Shown here: one piece after another, positions 21,074-37,900 of the stretch
Numbering within the stretch: the first letter of the stretch is position 1
Layout: each line of letters opens with the position of its first letter
Assembly (NCBI GenBank): GCA_963966185.1
Contig: CAWZYM010000398.1
Span: forward strand, 988,501-1,052,500
DNA from: Rhabditoides inermis
Lineage: Eukaryota > Nematoda > Chromadorea > Rhabditida > Rhabditidae
Length of the DNA: 64,000 nucleotides
Direction: 5' to 3'
Program-made: the position numbers and the translations under genes
The notes under the pieces: model-generated
Told to the model about the DNA's origin: nothing
Databases searched by the model: none
What the model saw: only the letters and a program-made list of their open reading frames with translations

Positions 21074-22879
21074 CATATGATGAGCACGTATAACTTAAAT
21101 TGGAGCAGTAGAACTCTTGGTTGTTTCGACGGCGACCGATTTGCGGAGTTCGGACTCAGTTCTGCATCGTTGCATGTACACATTCCAGTCGTGTATACTC
21201 CGAACTCGCGAGAGCCAATGCCTGCTGGCGCGTGGCGAGTGTTGGAGAGGAACGGGGAGGTGGAAATAGTGGAGGACGGAGAGTCGATCACGGAGGTGCA
21301 GAGCGAGGAACCCCACGAGGCCGAAGTGACGCGCAAGCTGAGCGCCATCAAGGTGGCCAAGTCAATTTGTTAATAACTAACTATTTATATATTTCATCCA
21401 TGAATCGCACATTATGGGAGAAACAGCGAACAACATCAATAAGTTTACCAAATGAGGTACAACTGAAGGAATACTACGACGACGTGGTTAGCGCGGCGGA
21501 GGAGCTGCAGGGAAAGAGCGGAGACAAGAGCTGCTCGTCGCTCGACGCTGAGGATGCGGTGAGCTGATAGTTCCCGGCTGGATGTACCATCATTTAGATG
21601 GACGCAGTGGACGAGATCGTCTTTCACACTGCCGACATTTGCGTGTCGGAGGAGCTGACAGCGCGAGCCGCGTTGAAGGTGCACATTCAAGATGCGAACG
21701 TCCAACTGTCCAGAAGATGATCTCATTCACTCAGTCTTTCAGCGCACTTCTCGCATCGCCGGATTGCTGGCGCGCATGAACACCCCAGTTATGGACGACC
21801 CCACCAGAATCGTCGTCCTCCGAATGTGCGTTGTCGAACGTTTCCGCGAACCTGTAGTGTTGAAGGATTAACGACGAGCTGAGCCGCACCAAGGACTACA
21901 TGCGACGGTGGAGCATGCGACAGGACCTGCTGGGTGAGTGTGTCTCCTACTACTCTCGGTCGAGCTACTATCCGACCCCTTAGGATATCGCTGATAGCAG
22001 TTTAATCACCAAAGGTGACCTAACCGACACTCTATGTCAGAAACGCTCGCGATGTGCTCAGATTGTCTACCCCTCTTTCCAAACTCTCGCGTGTCGCATG
22101 TGCATCGAATGTGCGCAGAATGTCAGAATGTCCAAAAACGCGGAGCGTCTCGATAGTGCTCGAAAGTGTCCCGTTCAGCCGTGGGTCTGGTGCGCGTGCT
22201 GCGCGCGGCTGCCGTCTCGACGAACGCGCACCTCGTCGACGAGTTCCAGCGCTTCTGCGACGCCGAGAAGACCGACGTGCTCACCGAAGGAGAAAAGTGC
22301 CCGGCCATCGACGTGTTCTACGCCGCGTTGAGCCGGTGCCGCCAGGAAGGCAATGCGAATCGACTGGTGGGTGGTGGGTAGTGAAGTAACGGTCATTCTC
22401 TTCAAACTATTTCGAATTTCTTGCGATAGTCTTGCAACGACTTCGAATTACTTGCGACTGCTTTGTAACGCCTTCGAATTACTTGCGATTTCTTGGCAAC
22501 ACCATCGAATTTCTTCGAATGTGCATTCGAAGAGACTGACTGCCCTTGAGGCAGAAGTTAAGTGGCATTCAGCTCGATGTCTTGCGGCTCGAGGCGGGAG
22601 GAAGTGAGTGAAGTCTTTCAGCTCGATGTGCTGCACTCTGTCTCGTTGATGCCGGTCCTGGACGAGGGTCAGTGGCAGGCGATGCAGCGCGCAGTCTGCG
22701 GCGACAAGCCCGTGCCTGTGCTCAAGAGCCACAAGAAAGGTCGGTTCGAGTTTCCCGCGTTCATTTTTGAGCTCCCATCTTGCACCACCACGACATCACA
22801 TTCATGTCATTTGTTATCATTCTTTCATTTTTTTTCAGAACGACGACTCTTCGGCATTTTTCCACTCCGCAAGCGTTAA
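20966..22879 (+). CDS. Unidentified acidic, helical protein
   Basis: It starts MSQTVTFAANTDPYA (20966), with a donor GTGAGT at about 21011. The next intron includes an AT microsatellite. An exon near 21150-21354 ends RKLSAIK and is rich in Glu. Further exons encode EVQLKEYYDDVVSAAEELQG, MDAVDEIVFHTADICVSEEL, RTSRIAGLLARMNTPVMDD, INDELSRTKDYMRRWSMRQD, AHLVDEFQRFCDAEKTDVL, LDVLHSVSLMPVLDEGQWQ and a basic tail to 22879. The heptad-like Leu spacing suggests coiled coils. No domain or signal peptide is recognised. Several junctions, especially around 22.0-22.2 kb, are tentative. Confidence 0.5.
21023..21069. repeat. (AT)n microsatellite
   Basis: About 47 bp of AT dinucleotides directly after the donor of the first exon of the gene at 20966. 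Confidence 0.95.
22395..22545. repeat. Imperfect tandem repeat, unit about 38 bp
   Basis: CTTCGAATTACTTGCGA recurs at about 22442 and 22480, with diverged versions on both sides (TTTCGAATTTCTTGCGATAG at 22410; CATCGAATTTCTTCGAATG at 22502). It is intronic. Confidence 0.7.
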
Positions 22880-23346
22880 CTCTGCGGACTAAATAATGTT
22901 GTATAAAGTATATTCGCTTATTTCTATCGTGTTTTTGTCATCAAAAAACGTTTATGTTCGCAAAAATACTCATTTTTCTCACAACACGGGTTCGAGAGAT
23001 CAGGCCTCGCGCGCAAAGTGATACGACACACACACACAATCAAATAGATAGGGAGATCAACAACGGTGAAACAATCAATCAATCAATCAATCAATCAATA
23101 CAATGCATAGACGAGTGCTGCTAGGAAGAGTGTGAGAGATATGACCGCTCGGATATATTATGTACAGGTGGTATAGATGGATGACCGGTAGTGAAGGGAT
23201 GGGTGTGTGGGTGAATCGGTACCAAATAAGGTAGGGGGGTCAGAGACAGGTGCTGTCAGTGGGAATGTGATGGGAGACGGATGCGCACGCGTCGCTCGGA
23301 TGGGTGAGCAGCAGTCCGCTCCCGGCGAGTCCCTCGAACGCACACC

Positions 23347-23387
<41 letters not shown>

Positions 23388-23397
23388 TCTCCCTCAC
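22880..23397. other. Intergenic between convergent 3' ends
   Basis: This lies between the stop of the gene at 20966-22879 and the stop of the minus-strand receptor. It contains an AATC-type short array (about 23073-23100) and a CT microsatellite at 23348-23383. No gene is seen. Confidence 0.6.
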
Positions 23398-28183
<4,786 letters not shown>

Positions 28184-28308
28184 CGAGTACGACGCTGCAA
28201 ACATAGTGATCAGGAATCAATGATGTCGGGTCCACTCTCTCCATTTCGACTTGACACCTCATGTGATTCACGCTAAGCCGCGATTGCGGCTAAAACGGTC
28301 AAAAAAGG

Positions 28309-28311
<3 letters not shown>

Positions 28312-28356
<45 letters not shown>
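28312..28356. repeat. (GA)n microsatellite
   Basis: About 45 bp of GA dinucleotides upstream of the receptor start. Confidence 0.95.
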
Positions 28357-28358
<2 letters not shown>

Positions 28359-30271
28359 CGAACGGGAAGTGGGTAAGACCGCGTGCCCTCAAATATTCAA
28401 TTACCGAGGCCAGCCGCCTTACAACTACAATGCGTGTGATTGCATCGCGCAACAGACACACACACACACGCGACAATGAGACAGCCAGTTTCAATAATAA
28501 TATTGTGATAGGGCACATGAGGACTGTTCTGGGCTGAAGGACACAGTAAGAGAGGTCAACAATCGCAGGAGAGAGGACATGACGGAGAGCCAATCAAACA
28601 GTGGCGCTTCGAAATCAAACAGTGATGGAATACACGTGCCGTGGAGAGAGAGAGTGGGGGAGGGAAGGAAGAGAAACAATGCCGAACTGTGCGTGTTGTG
28701 TGTGCAAATCCCTCAGGGGGCGTGCGCGCGTCCCCCCTCCCAGGGGGGCGGAGCCGCGCCTCATTCGAATCTCTCTGGGAGGCGGACACAAGGGGGCGGG
28801 GCTTGAGAAAGATGTTCGCACAGAAGAAAGTAGTGCATAATAGTTGTTAATATTCACTATGATACATGTTAGCAGCATAATGTCATGATGTGGAATTTAG
28901 TAACACACAATCCTTTTATCATATCACAATCCGCGCATACTACAGGATTGAGAGACTTAGGCTTAAACCGTACTCCTGTAATGCGTGTCCTGACTTCTCT
29001 TCATACATGCTGATTTGTTGATGATTATAAAAAACAGTAGAACGACATGTTTCTGATGTGATTGTGTGATAGAAAATCTTGAATGTCTGGTAGGGCGTAA
29101 AAGTGGGTTCGTAAGTTTATTTTTCTCTCTCGAACCTTCCCGATTCTCTTAGTGAAAAGAGGCAAAGTGTGTGTTCTCTATATATAATTAGTCCTGTCGA
29201 ATAATACACGTTAGGAAACTCAGTTGAATAGACTTTAATTGCCTGCTGGTCTTCAATCTCCGTGACTCCGGAAAGGCGGAAGGAATGTTGACGCCGACAC
29301 GACGTATTATAATAAGCGGGAGAGCACAGTCTAGCTCTCATGTTCGATGCCAAAATAGAGCCTCTTCCAATTGCTAATAGAATCGGCAGAACAGCTCGGC
29401 TGGAATATCACATCCCGACCACACATTTCGAAGCAGATTGTGAAACAACCAAACAACAACAACATCCCCACAAACAATAAAAGAGGAGCGTTGTGCGTGA
29501 AAGTGTACAGAACGGCACGCTATAGTCAGTTCTCTCTTTTCTTTCTCCCCTCTCTCTCTCTCTCTCTTCCTATTCAGCGGTCTGATTTATAGATGCTTGA
29601 GCCCCTTTCTCGGTCTCTCTTAAACACCACTTCAACCATTTCAAATCGCAAAAAATAATAACAAATGGAAACGAGTTACCAGAAAGGGCCGATTCACTAA
29701 GAAAAAGATACATACAACAGAGGGCGAACGCGAATGTATATAAATGAAAAACACCGGGAAAAATGAAATTGAAGATTCTCATAAAAGGGTATGGTTTGAA
29801 TGGCAGGAATGAGGGTAGTGATAGCGTAGGAGCATCAAGAGCTGAACACGCAATGTGGTTGCGGAATGATTGGCACGCACCTAGGGGATGACACATCATG
29901 TACTACTTCTCAACACTACTACTCTGCGAATCTTGTTTTCCTTTCCTCTCTTCTCTCACCCTCCAAGGGAAGAGGGGATATGAAAGAGGGTGGGTGAAAG
30001 CGAAGTGCAAAGTGCATGCCTTCCAGACTTTCACGAGTGCACCACTAAGCCTAGTTGGAGAAATTATAAAGACACGGACGTATTAAAATTTTTGCAGCAT
30101 CTTTTTAAATACTAATAATTGATGGTTACTGGTAGAGTAAAAAGTGGTGCAGAATAGGCATATCGTGGGCGGAGAAATGTATAGCCTCACAGAAACTGCC
30201 GGTTGTTGGTTGTTTTCGTTTGTTTGTTTGTTTGTTCAAACACCTCTCCACTGGATTATTAACTGAAATTT

Positions 30272-30333
30272 GTTATGTCTCGTCCGCTTCCTGCTAGAAA
30301 AACTAATGTCTCGTCCGCTTCCTGCTAGAAAAA
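30272..30333. repeat. 31-bp tandem duplication
   Basis: The unit ATGTCTCGTCCGCTTCCTGC plus TAGAAAAACTA is present twice in a row with no mismatch, about 300 bp before LRRC58. Confidence 0.92.
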
Positions 30334-30606
30334 CTACATTCACGTGAAGAATGGAGCATTGGCAATCCTCTGGAGGAGGCGGGGCGCGCGCACTGGCAAA
30401 AGGGGTGTCCCCTTGGTGTGACCCGCTGATGCACTCTCCTATCATCACCAGAGAGGCGGGTATTCCCCCGACCACACAGTGCCGAGCGTCCCCGCCCCCT
30501 GCACCCCGATCTCACACACACCCACACACGTTCCCACACTCACACGGTTCTCTCTAACCGCACTCTCAAACCTGCGACATCCTAGATTATTAATTATCGA
30601 AACAAT

Positions 30607-32360
30607 ATGGTCTCCGTTCTGTCGCCGCACCTACCCGAGCTGGCCAGTGGCAGGTGAGCAGCTACTCTCTATTGTGGTACTTTGTATCTTGATGCCAGTA
30701 TCCCGATTACTGGTCTGATTAGACAGACGGGAAGCGGTCTCGCTCGGTGTCTTGTGGCGCGTGATCTCATTCCCATATATTGCACGGGCGTGTATCGATT
30801 CGCCCATCTCTCTTCTCTCGCACACGAATCGCCTGACACTTGAGAGATGCGAATTAACTCGGCCCTATCGCTCTGCAAAACTTCCACGAACAGACAGATA
30901 GTGCATGAAAAAAATGACAAACGTTGCAGCTCCGAATTCGACACGCTCGATCTCACCGACCTCGACCTAGAGGAGATTCCCGCGAGGTACAACATTTGAA
31001 TACAATAACAATTGTAGTTTTCTATTTAACGATGAATTCATATAGGTACCTTCGCGCAAATGGTTCGTACCATCCGGAGAAGGTGACGAATCTGATCCTC
31101 GCACACAATCAATGCTTGCGATTGAGCGGGCTGCAAGTATTCAAGAATCTACAGAGGTGAGGAGAAAAACCTTGACAGTGATTGATGACCGTCTACAGTC
31201 TCGACGTGTCGAACAACCAACTCACTGATCTGCCAGCTGAGCTCGCCGATCTACCCCACCTCAAGACTATTATCGCTAGGAATAACCTTCTGGAAGGTGA
31301 GTATCGCTACCTCTCATGGTTATCATAATCCCTGTGCATAGGCTTTCCGAAGACGTACGTGCAGCTGCGCGGTCTGGAGACGCTCAATCTGTCGGGCAAC
31401 CGCATCGAGACCATCCCCCCATTCGTGTTCTCGCTGCACGCGCTCAAAGTGCTCCACCTCGGCGCCAATCACATCGAACAACTTCCCTATGCGATCGGCA
31501 CGCTGAGCAAGTGAGTGTGACCTCAGGTCACGTGCGCGCCTACCGCCAATCACGTGCCCGATTCAGTCTCACCATCCTCTACCTGGGCGGCAACCGGCTG
31601 CGCGATGTGCCGGCGACGATCGGCCGGCTGAGTCGGCTCACCCTGCTCGCCCTGTCCGACAACGAGCTGGAGACGATCCCGCCCACAGTGGCAGAGCTGC
31701 AGTCGCTCGAGTCGCTCGCCCTACACAACAACCACATCAGGGTGCGTGTCTCTTGCCAAATATCCCCATTACGATTTGATGACGCTTGTAGACGCTGCCA
31801 ACGGAAATCGTGAAGCTGCGCAACCTGCAGCAACTCTCGCTGCGCAACAACCCGCTCGTGCACCAGTTCGTGTCTAACATGGAGTTCGAGCCGGCGTCGT
31901 TGAAGGAGCTGGCCGGACGGATTGTGCGTAGGAAGACGGCCAGCAAGGAGCTCGCCAACCTGCTCCCGGACGACCTGGTAAGTCACACATCACTTTTATT
32001 TGACACGAGTTTTGACACGAATCTTTTTAGGTGCGCTACATCCGCTCCGCGAACCAGTGTGTCAATCCTAACTGCAAGGGCGTCTACTTTGACGCGTGCG
32101 TCGAGCACGTCAAGTTTGTCGACTTTTGCGGCAAGTACCGCGTGCCCCTGCTGCAGTTCCTCTGGTCAGTTGATATCGCCTTGTTGTTTGTTGTTTGAGC
32201 GTATGTTTGTGGACCGCATGATGTTTATTTGTTCATTTGCAGCTCGAACAAGTGCAAGGGCGCGACGCCGGCGTTCACGTCCGATGCGGAGAGCAGCGAG
32301 GACGAGCAGCCGGGCTCGTCCTACCAGCAGGCCAAGCTCAAGAAGGTGCTGCTGGGCTGA
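30607..32360 (+). CDS. LRRC58: LRRC58, leucine-rich repeat protein
   Basis: In vertebrates LRRC58 is a small intracellular LRR protein, reported as a substrate adaptor for ubiquitination. Nine exons start at MVSVLSPHLPELASGR. LRR units such as LETLNLSGNRIETIPPFVF, LTILYLGGNRLRDVPATIG and LTLLALSDNELETIPPTVA form the middle. The C-terminal domain is diagnostic: NQCVNPNCKGVYFDACVEHV, then KFVDFCGKYRVPLLQFLC, then an acidic Ser-rich tail and the end QQAKLKKVLLG, identical in its last five residues to the vertebrate protein as I recall it. The length (about 370 residues) is normal. Introns are short (about 50-100 bp). The start is the first Met in frame. Confidence 0.93.
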
Positions 32361-32692
32361 ACTGCAGCCGGTTCCCCCTCTGTCAATTCACGTGCCGCTG
32401 CGATGCGCGAGCGCGCGCGCAAAACCCGATAGCTTTACGTGTGTGCTGTGCGTACCCCCCTCTGTTTCAATTTGGGTGTTTCCGTGTGATATAGGAGTCT
32501 ATTCTCCAAGTTCTGTGATGTCTGATGATTAGTGAATTTCGGTAATTTCTCTGTGAGTATCGATAAACGTTTCTTGTAGCCGTTTCTTGCACACACAGCG
32601 CGACGATGATGACAATTCGAGATGGAGAGATGAGTTTTCACGCCGCCTGTATGGGGCAATTCGGCGGGTGGATTGCATCAGCCAGCATAGCG

Positions 32693-32744
<52 letters not shown>

Positions 32745-34217
32745 GTGGCTGATACAGTGATACAGACGCACATGTGACTGCTCGTTCTTCGCGCGCCAAA
32801 GTCATCCCTGTTACCAGTGATCGCTGCGTTTTACGAATCACATTATACAACAACCACCAACGACGCACTTTTGTTTATCGCGTATATTACAGTATAACAA
32901 AAATGTTGTTTCTATTGTTGTCAAAGTACAAATTCACACAAAATAGAGAGTGGACATAGTGCACAGATACAGTACAATCACACTAACGGATACAAACGAG
33001 TGAATTCACATGTGTAAGAGATCGCGTTTTCAAAAGGTCTTCACCAGTCGTTCCCCGTTTGCAATCGTGAACTTTGCGGCGGTAAGAACCGCGTCCTTCC
33101 TGAAATCACATCAAAGAATCCCATTTGTTCAAGAATATCAGCAGTATTTCATGCAATTTTTCAATTGTAATGATGACGCCCGAGTACACACTGATCTCTA
33201 TCAAATGATAGTGTACACGTGATCACATTGAATTGTGTGTTCTTTGCGTGACCCGTGCGCTTCGACCGTACCATTCGAGTCCGTCTCCTATGGATCACGT
33301 GTGCGGACCCAAGAAAAAAAAAGATACAAATGACCCTGCGATAGCGGCTTCGCACGCTAGATCTATGGCGGAAACGATGCAGAAGGGTGGGGAAAAAGGA
33401 GCGGGCTGCATTTGCGGCAAGAGCGATGAGACTACACAGTCTGCGACTGTTCGATGATACACTGCATTGATTTTCATTCAACAATCCAGCTTCAAGCTTC
33501 AACACATTACGTCCTTATTTACTCAGCGGATAGCACATGCTAGCCGCTGTTTAAACTCCATGACCACATAGCACTTTGAAAACTATGCACAGGGACAGGG
33601 ACAACAACTTCGATGTGATGACTGATGACAAATAGAAAGAAGAGGGGGGGGGGGGAGAGATCCGGATATCAGAGACGGAAATAAATTGTTGCGTACACTA
33701 TGGTGTAATCATGTGGACGATGACACTTCTACTAATTGTCATCGTCATATGAAATCACGAAACTAGAGATGAACAAAGAACACGTAGATCAAAGAAAGAT
33801 GAAAGGTTCAAAAGAATCGAGTTGTAGAGGATTCTTATAGTTAATCGGCAGAAAACTACATTATATGAGATCAAAAAAGTCGAACAATAAAAAAAGGACA
33901 AATGTAGATGAGTAAGAGGAAAAAGGGTGAGAAACTTGCAGATTTATAGATTTATTGACAAGGAGTGCCAATCAGGTCAGAGAAGCCGATGGTGACCAAA
34001 CTGATATCAGACATACCCTAGGGGATCCCTCTATCAAAAACCGTTTTCACATCCACATCCATCCTGCTATCAAGTTTCGAGATATTTACCTTTGAAATTT
34101 TGGTGGAATGCATTCGTGACCCGTCACTCTCTGGCTGTGAAATAGCCTGGCCGGATGGCATCAGCAACAATAATGGATTGAGCGCTTGTCGAACACAAAC
34201 AGTATGTTGTGGGTACC
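32361..34217. other. Intergenic 1.86 kb
   Basis: This lies between the LRRC58 stop and the stop of the next minus-strand gene (convergent). It holds a GA microsatellite and AT-rich sequence. A plus-strand frame at 33233-33457 with a Lys-rich run (CGPKKKKDTNDPA) has no support. Confidence 0.55.
32691..32743. repeat. (GA)n microsatellite
   Basis: Two GA runs separated by GG, about 53 bp, in the LRRC58 3' flank. Confidence 0.95.
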
Positions 34218-34450
34218 CTACCGACGATTGATAAGGCTAAAAGTAGCAACTGACTTGTTGACCTGCACCAGCTGGCTGAGCAGCGCTTCTCGCGTCTTGT
34301 CCCACGCACACGCGGCCGACTTGCGAGTCGACAGACCCTTGCGCTCCTCAAACAGTATCAATTTTATTTCATTTCTTTTATTTATTCTGTTTCGCTCTAA
34401 CTGTTCTCCAGAAACACTACAGGATTGAGAGACTTAGGAGATTGAGAGAG

Positions 34451-34530
<80 letters not shown>

Positions 34531-34908
34531 GAGACTTTATTGTTTGTGGGAAAGTCAGGATCGTTAACCGCGAGGACGTGGCACGTTTTATTTTTATCAT
34601 TGAACCTTTATGTTCAAAATTGCGGTGAGGCGCTTTGGTTTTGTTGACGTTGTGGTGTCTTGTTGACGATGTGCGAGTGCAAAGTGCAGGTGTTCGGGCC
34701 GACACCACACACCTCTCATGTGGCCCCCCTATCATCCACTAGTCATTCTTATCACACAAAACATCAACCGATGAATGCACTGCGGTGATGATTACAAATT
34801 CCGAAATAGTAATGATTAAATGAACACTACCAGATCAACAAGTGGTTGTAGTTCGTGATCAAGATCAAAAAATGAACACCACACACTGGTTGTCTACGAT
34901 CATGTATC

Positions 34909-34951
<43 letters not shown>

Positions 34952-37900
34952 AAGGAGCCGACAGGGCGAGGTAGTTGGTAGGCATTTCGAAAGTTTTATG
35001 AAACTGACCGCTACCGCATCGCCACACAACTCTATTGGTGAAAGGTCTATAGAATACTCACCTGTGTCTCTGTGACGGCCACCTTCTCCTTGTCGTGGAC
35101 GAGCGCCGAGAGCTGTTTCACAATCGACGACGACGACATGAACGAGAGCAGCGACGGGAACGAGAACGCGCCCTGAACATGACAGTTTGCGTATTCATTT
35201 GATCCTCCTATGTTCCTATGTTGTTATCTCCTGTACATTAGGTATATGGTGTGACTGGTAAGTCCGCATCCTCTACATTCACGACACCATCACATTGTAA
35301 ACAGTCCTGTATCCCGGTTCTTCAACCTCATTACAAACCATTCTCTCGTGTTATTTTCAGCGCCTTCAAAATCTGCGAGTGTGATGTCCGCTCGAAAAAG
35401 AGGCGGCTGGGAAACTGGGAGACGCGTACAAAGGTCGCGGAGCCGTATCTCCGCTCCAACATCAGCAGCACAGCTGATTGATAGTACACGGCAGGCTGGT
35501 TTTCATTGCCAGCGTGCGTCACAAAAAACGCACTGATCACACATGCGTCGCGGATTGCATCAGACAAGAAAAAAGACGAGCATGCATGCACTTTGAGATC
35601 AGAAGACAGCATGCTCAGAGACTACCAACTACCCACCTTCTCCTCAATCACCGAGAGAGCGGCGCGCACACGCTCAAAGCCCACGCTCTCAAAATTGACC
35701 TGAAACGGTGATTAAAAAAGTCTGAAGGAATATTTCTCATGAAGGCTGACTCACCTGTGATATGACAATGCACATGGCGAGTGCAAAGTCGTCGTCGGGG
35801 CTTGCTTGGAGTAGATTGGCGAGGAGGGAGAGCGAGAAGTGCGCGGCTGACTCGACTGGCAACACGAACACGTCCGCTTCCTGACAGAAAAATTAATCTC
35901 ATCCGCATTTCAAGAGGTTACGGTATAAAAAGTTCGAAAATCCGCGTTACGATAAAATAATAGTGTGATCTGTTTGCAAAAAAAAACCGTATGAGAACAG
36001 AAGATGCAAAAATCCATCCACAGCCAAGCGCACTCACACCATCAATAAAATAATAGTGTGATCTGTTTGCGAAAAAAATACGACAGGAGAAATTAATATG
36101 CACAAAAACACTCAAAGCCACGCGCACTCACGCCGTCTCTCCGCGTCGTCTTCTTCCTGCCGGCGTGTGTGGCTATCTCGTGGCTCTCGCCCGTCCACTC
36201 ACGCTCCACCGCCACTTGCAGTAGCTCCAGAGAGGTCGCTGCCGCCGACGCCCGCTCACCCGACTGTATTATTATTATTATTAATAATATCATTATTATT
36301 ATTTCCTCCGACTCACCAGGTACTGTGCCGAGAGCCGGACAGCTAGGAGCGACGCCTTCTCGCCGTCCGAACTCGACGACGGAAGGCGCTGGAAATATCA
36401 GTAAGTCAGTTTCTGCGGTTTCTATGTTTCGCTATCTCGCAGAGCGAATGCTCTGTCCTCACCTGCTGGCAATAGTTTGCGCATTCGTCGAATCGGCTGG
36501 CGTAGAGGAGGGCGAGGGCGACCAGCGAGTGCACCTCGTCGTCGTGACACAGCGCCACTGCCGCCGAGAAGTCGCCACTCAGCGGTGGGACCTGACAGAC
36601 ACCACGTCAACTTCTACCAACACCTACTGTACGATCCTTTCGTTGCTAACGTGATGCGGAATTGAGCGGCAGTGAAGAAGATATTCATCTGTCAGACTGG
36701 CTCACCTTCTCGAGTAGTGGTGCGAGTTCGGTGAGGACCGAGTGGTAGGGTAGCTGGTTGTGCTGGGCGGCCTTCTCGCGCTTCTCCTCGTCATTCTCCG
36801 GCACGCGCGCGAATCCCGGCAGCCAGAGACACAGGTGGCCGGCTGTAAAAATACATTTATGACATTTTACACATTAATTATATCATTCAACAATTGAAAT
36901 ACAAGAAAGAAAGTGTTACTGGAATCAGCAAAAACTTTTGCGTCTGGGGGGAATCGAACCCCCGTCGAATGCTTGGAAGGCATCCATGCTGACCATTACA
37001 CCACAGACGCTTGCTACAATCACTGTGAGATAAAGGATACCATCGCGCGTACAGAATCAGAGTGCACATTCTGGCCTATCACACTAACTTCAAACTATTC
37101 GTGCAAATATAAACTCACACTTTGTCCACGCGGGTACCTTGGTCCTCGCGTATAGCAGAATGAACGCAACTATCCTCTGCAGCAACGGCGTCGACTTGTC
37201 GGGCAGACGCGAGACGAGCTTGGTGATGAGACGCGGGTCCTTCTCCAGACTAAGCAAGGCGTCATGTATGAACAGTATGCACAAAACTTCTGCGTCTGGC
37301 GGAAAGCGTCTGAGGGCTTCTGACTGATTGCAGTGGCTAGCCAACTGACCGAAAGTCGAACGCGTTGCATGCGAGCTTGGCCAGCGCGGCGGAGAACAGG
37401 CGATACGTGGTGGCGACGAAACGCGACGCTGCGCGCTCGCACCGACGACGCTTCTCCTTCCTGCAAGCGGATAGTCACACCACAGTCGCTCGACTCACGG
37501 ATCGTTGACGTCCTTCTTCTTGCTCTGCGGGCTGGTATCTTCGCGCTGAGTCGACCTGTAGCGCATTCAGGAAGGTGAACGTCACCCGAACTCTCATCTA
37601 ACGCACCTCAACACGGCGTCCAGTACGCATATGATGTCGTCGGGCAGAAGGTTGCCAAAGTTGACGTCCACCAGCAGCTTGCCGATGTGAACTGAACCAA
37701 CCTGAGTTAATACCGTACCCCCTCGACTCACCGATACCCTCAGGTAGTGTGTTCGGATCGCGGAGACGATCGACGAGCAACTTCTAAAAAGCGCAAAATG
37801 TGAAAAAAAGCAAAAAAAAATGTGAATGTGACAAATCAAATGATTCTGACGCACCGATACGCTGTTGAAGCAGTCGGGTCGGATAGCGAGCAGTGCGAGG

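Larger units (their letters stand above)
28184..30606. other. Gene-poor 2.4 kb
   Basis: This lies between the start of the receptor (minus) and LRRC58 (plus), so it includes both promoter sides. It contains (GA)n at 28312-28356, a GC-rich palindromic patch at about 28715-28805, a 31-bp tandem duplication at 30272-30333 and another GC-rich patch at about 30360-30520. No convincing exon was found. Confidence 0.6.

Noticed and set aside
33233..33457. Small plus-strand protein with a Lys-rich run
   Set aside because: No conserved motif, no splice partners and a weak start context; chance frame in intergenic DNA.
37120..37260. Second tRNA in the large-gene intron
   Set aside because: The sequence is coding (ITKLVSRLPDKST) and the nearby tRNA-Gly similarity covers only about 20 bases.
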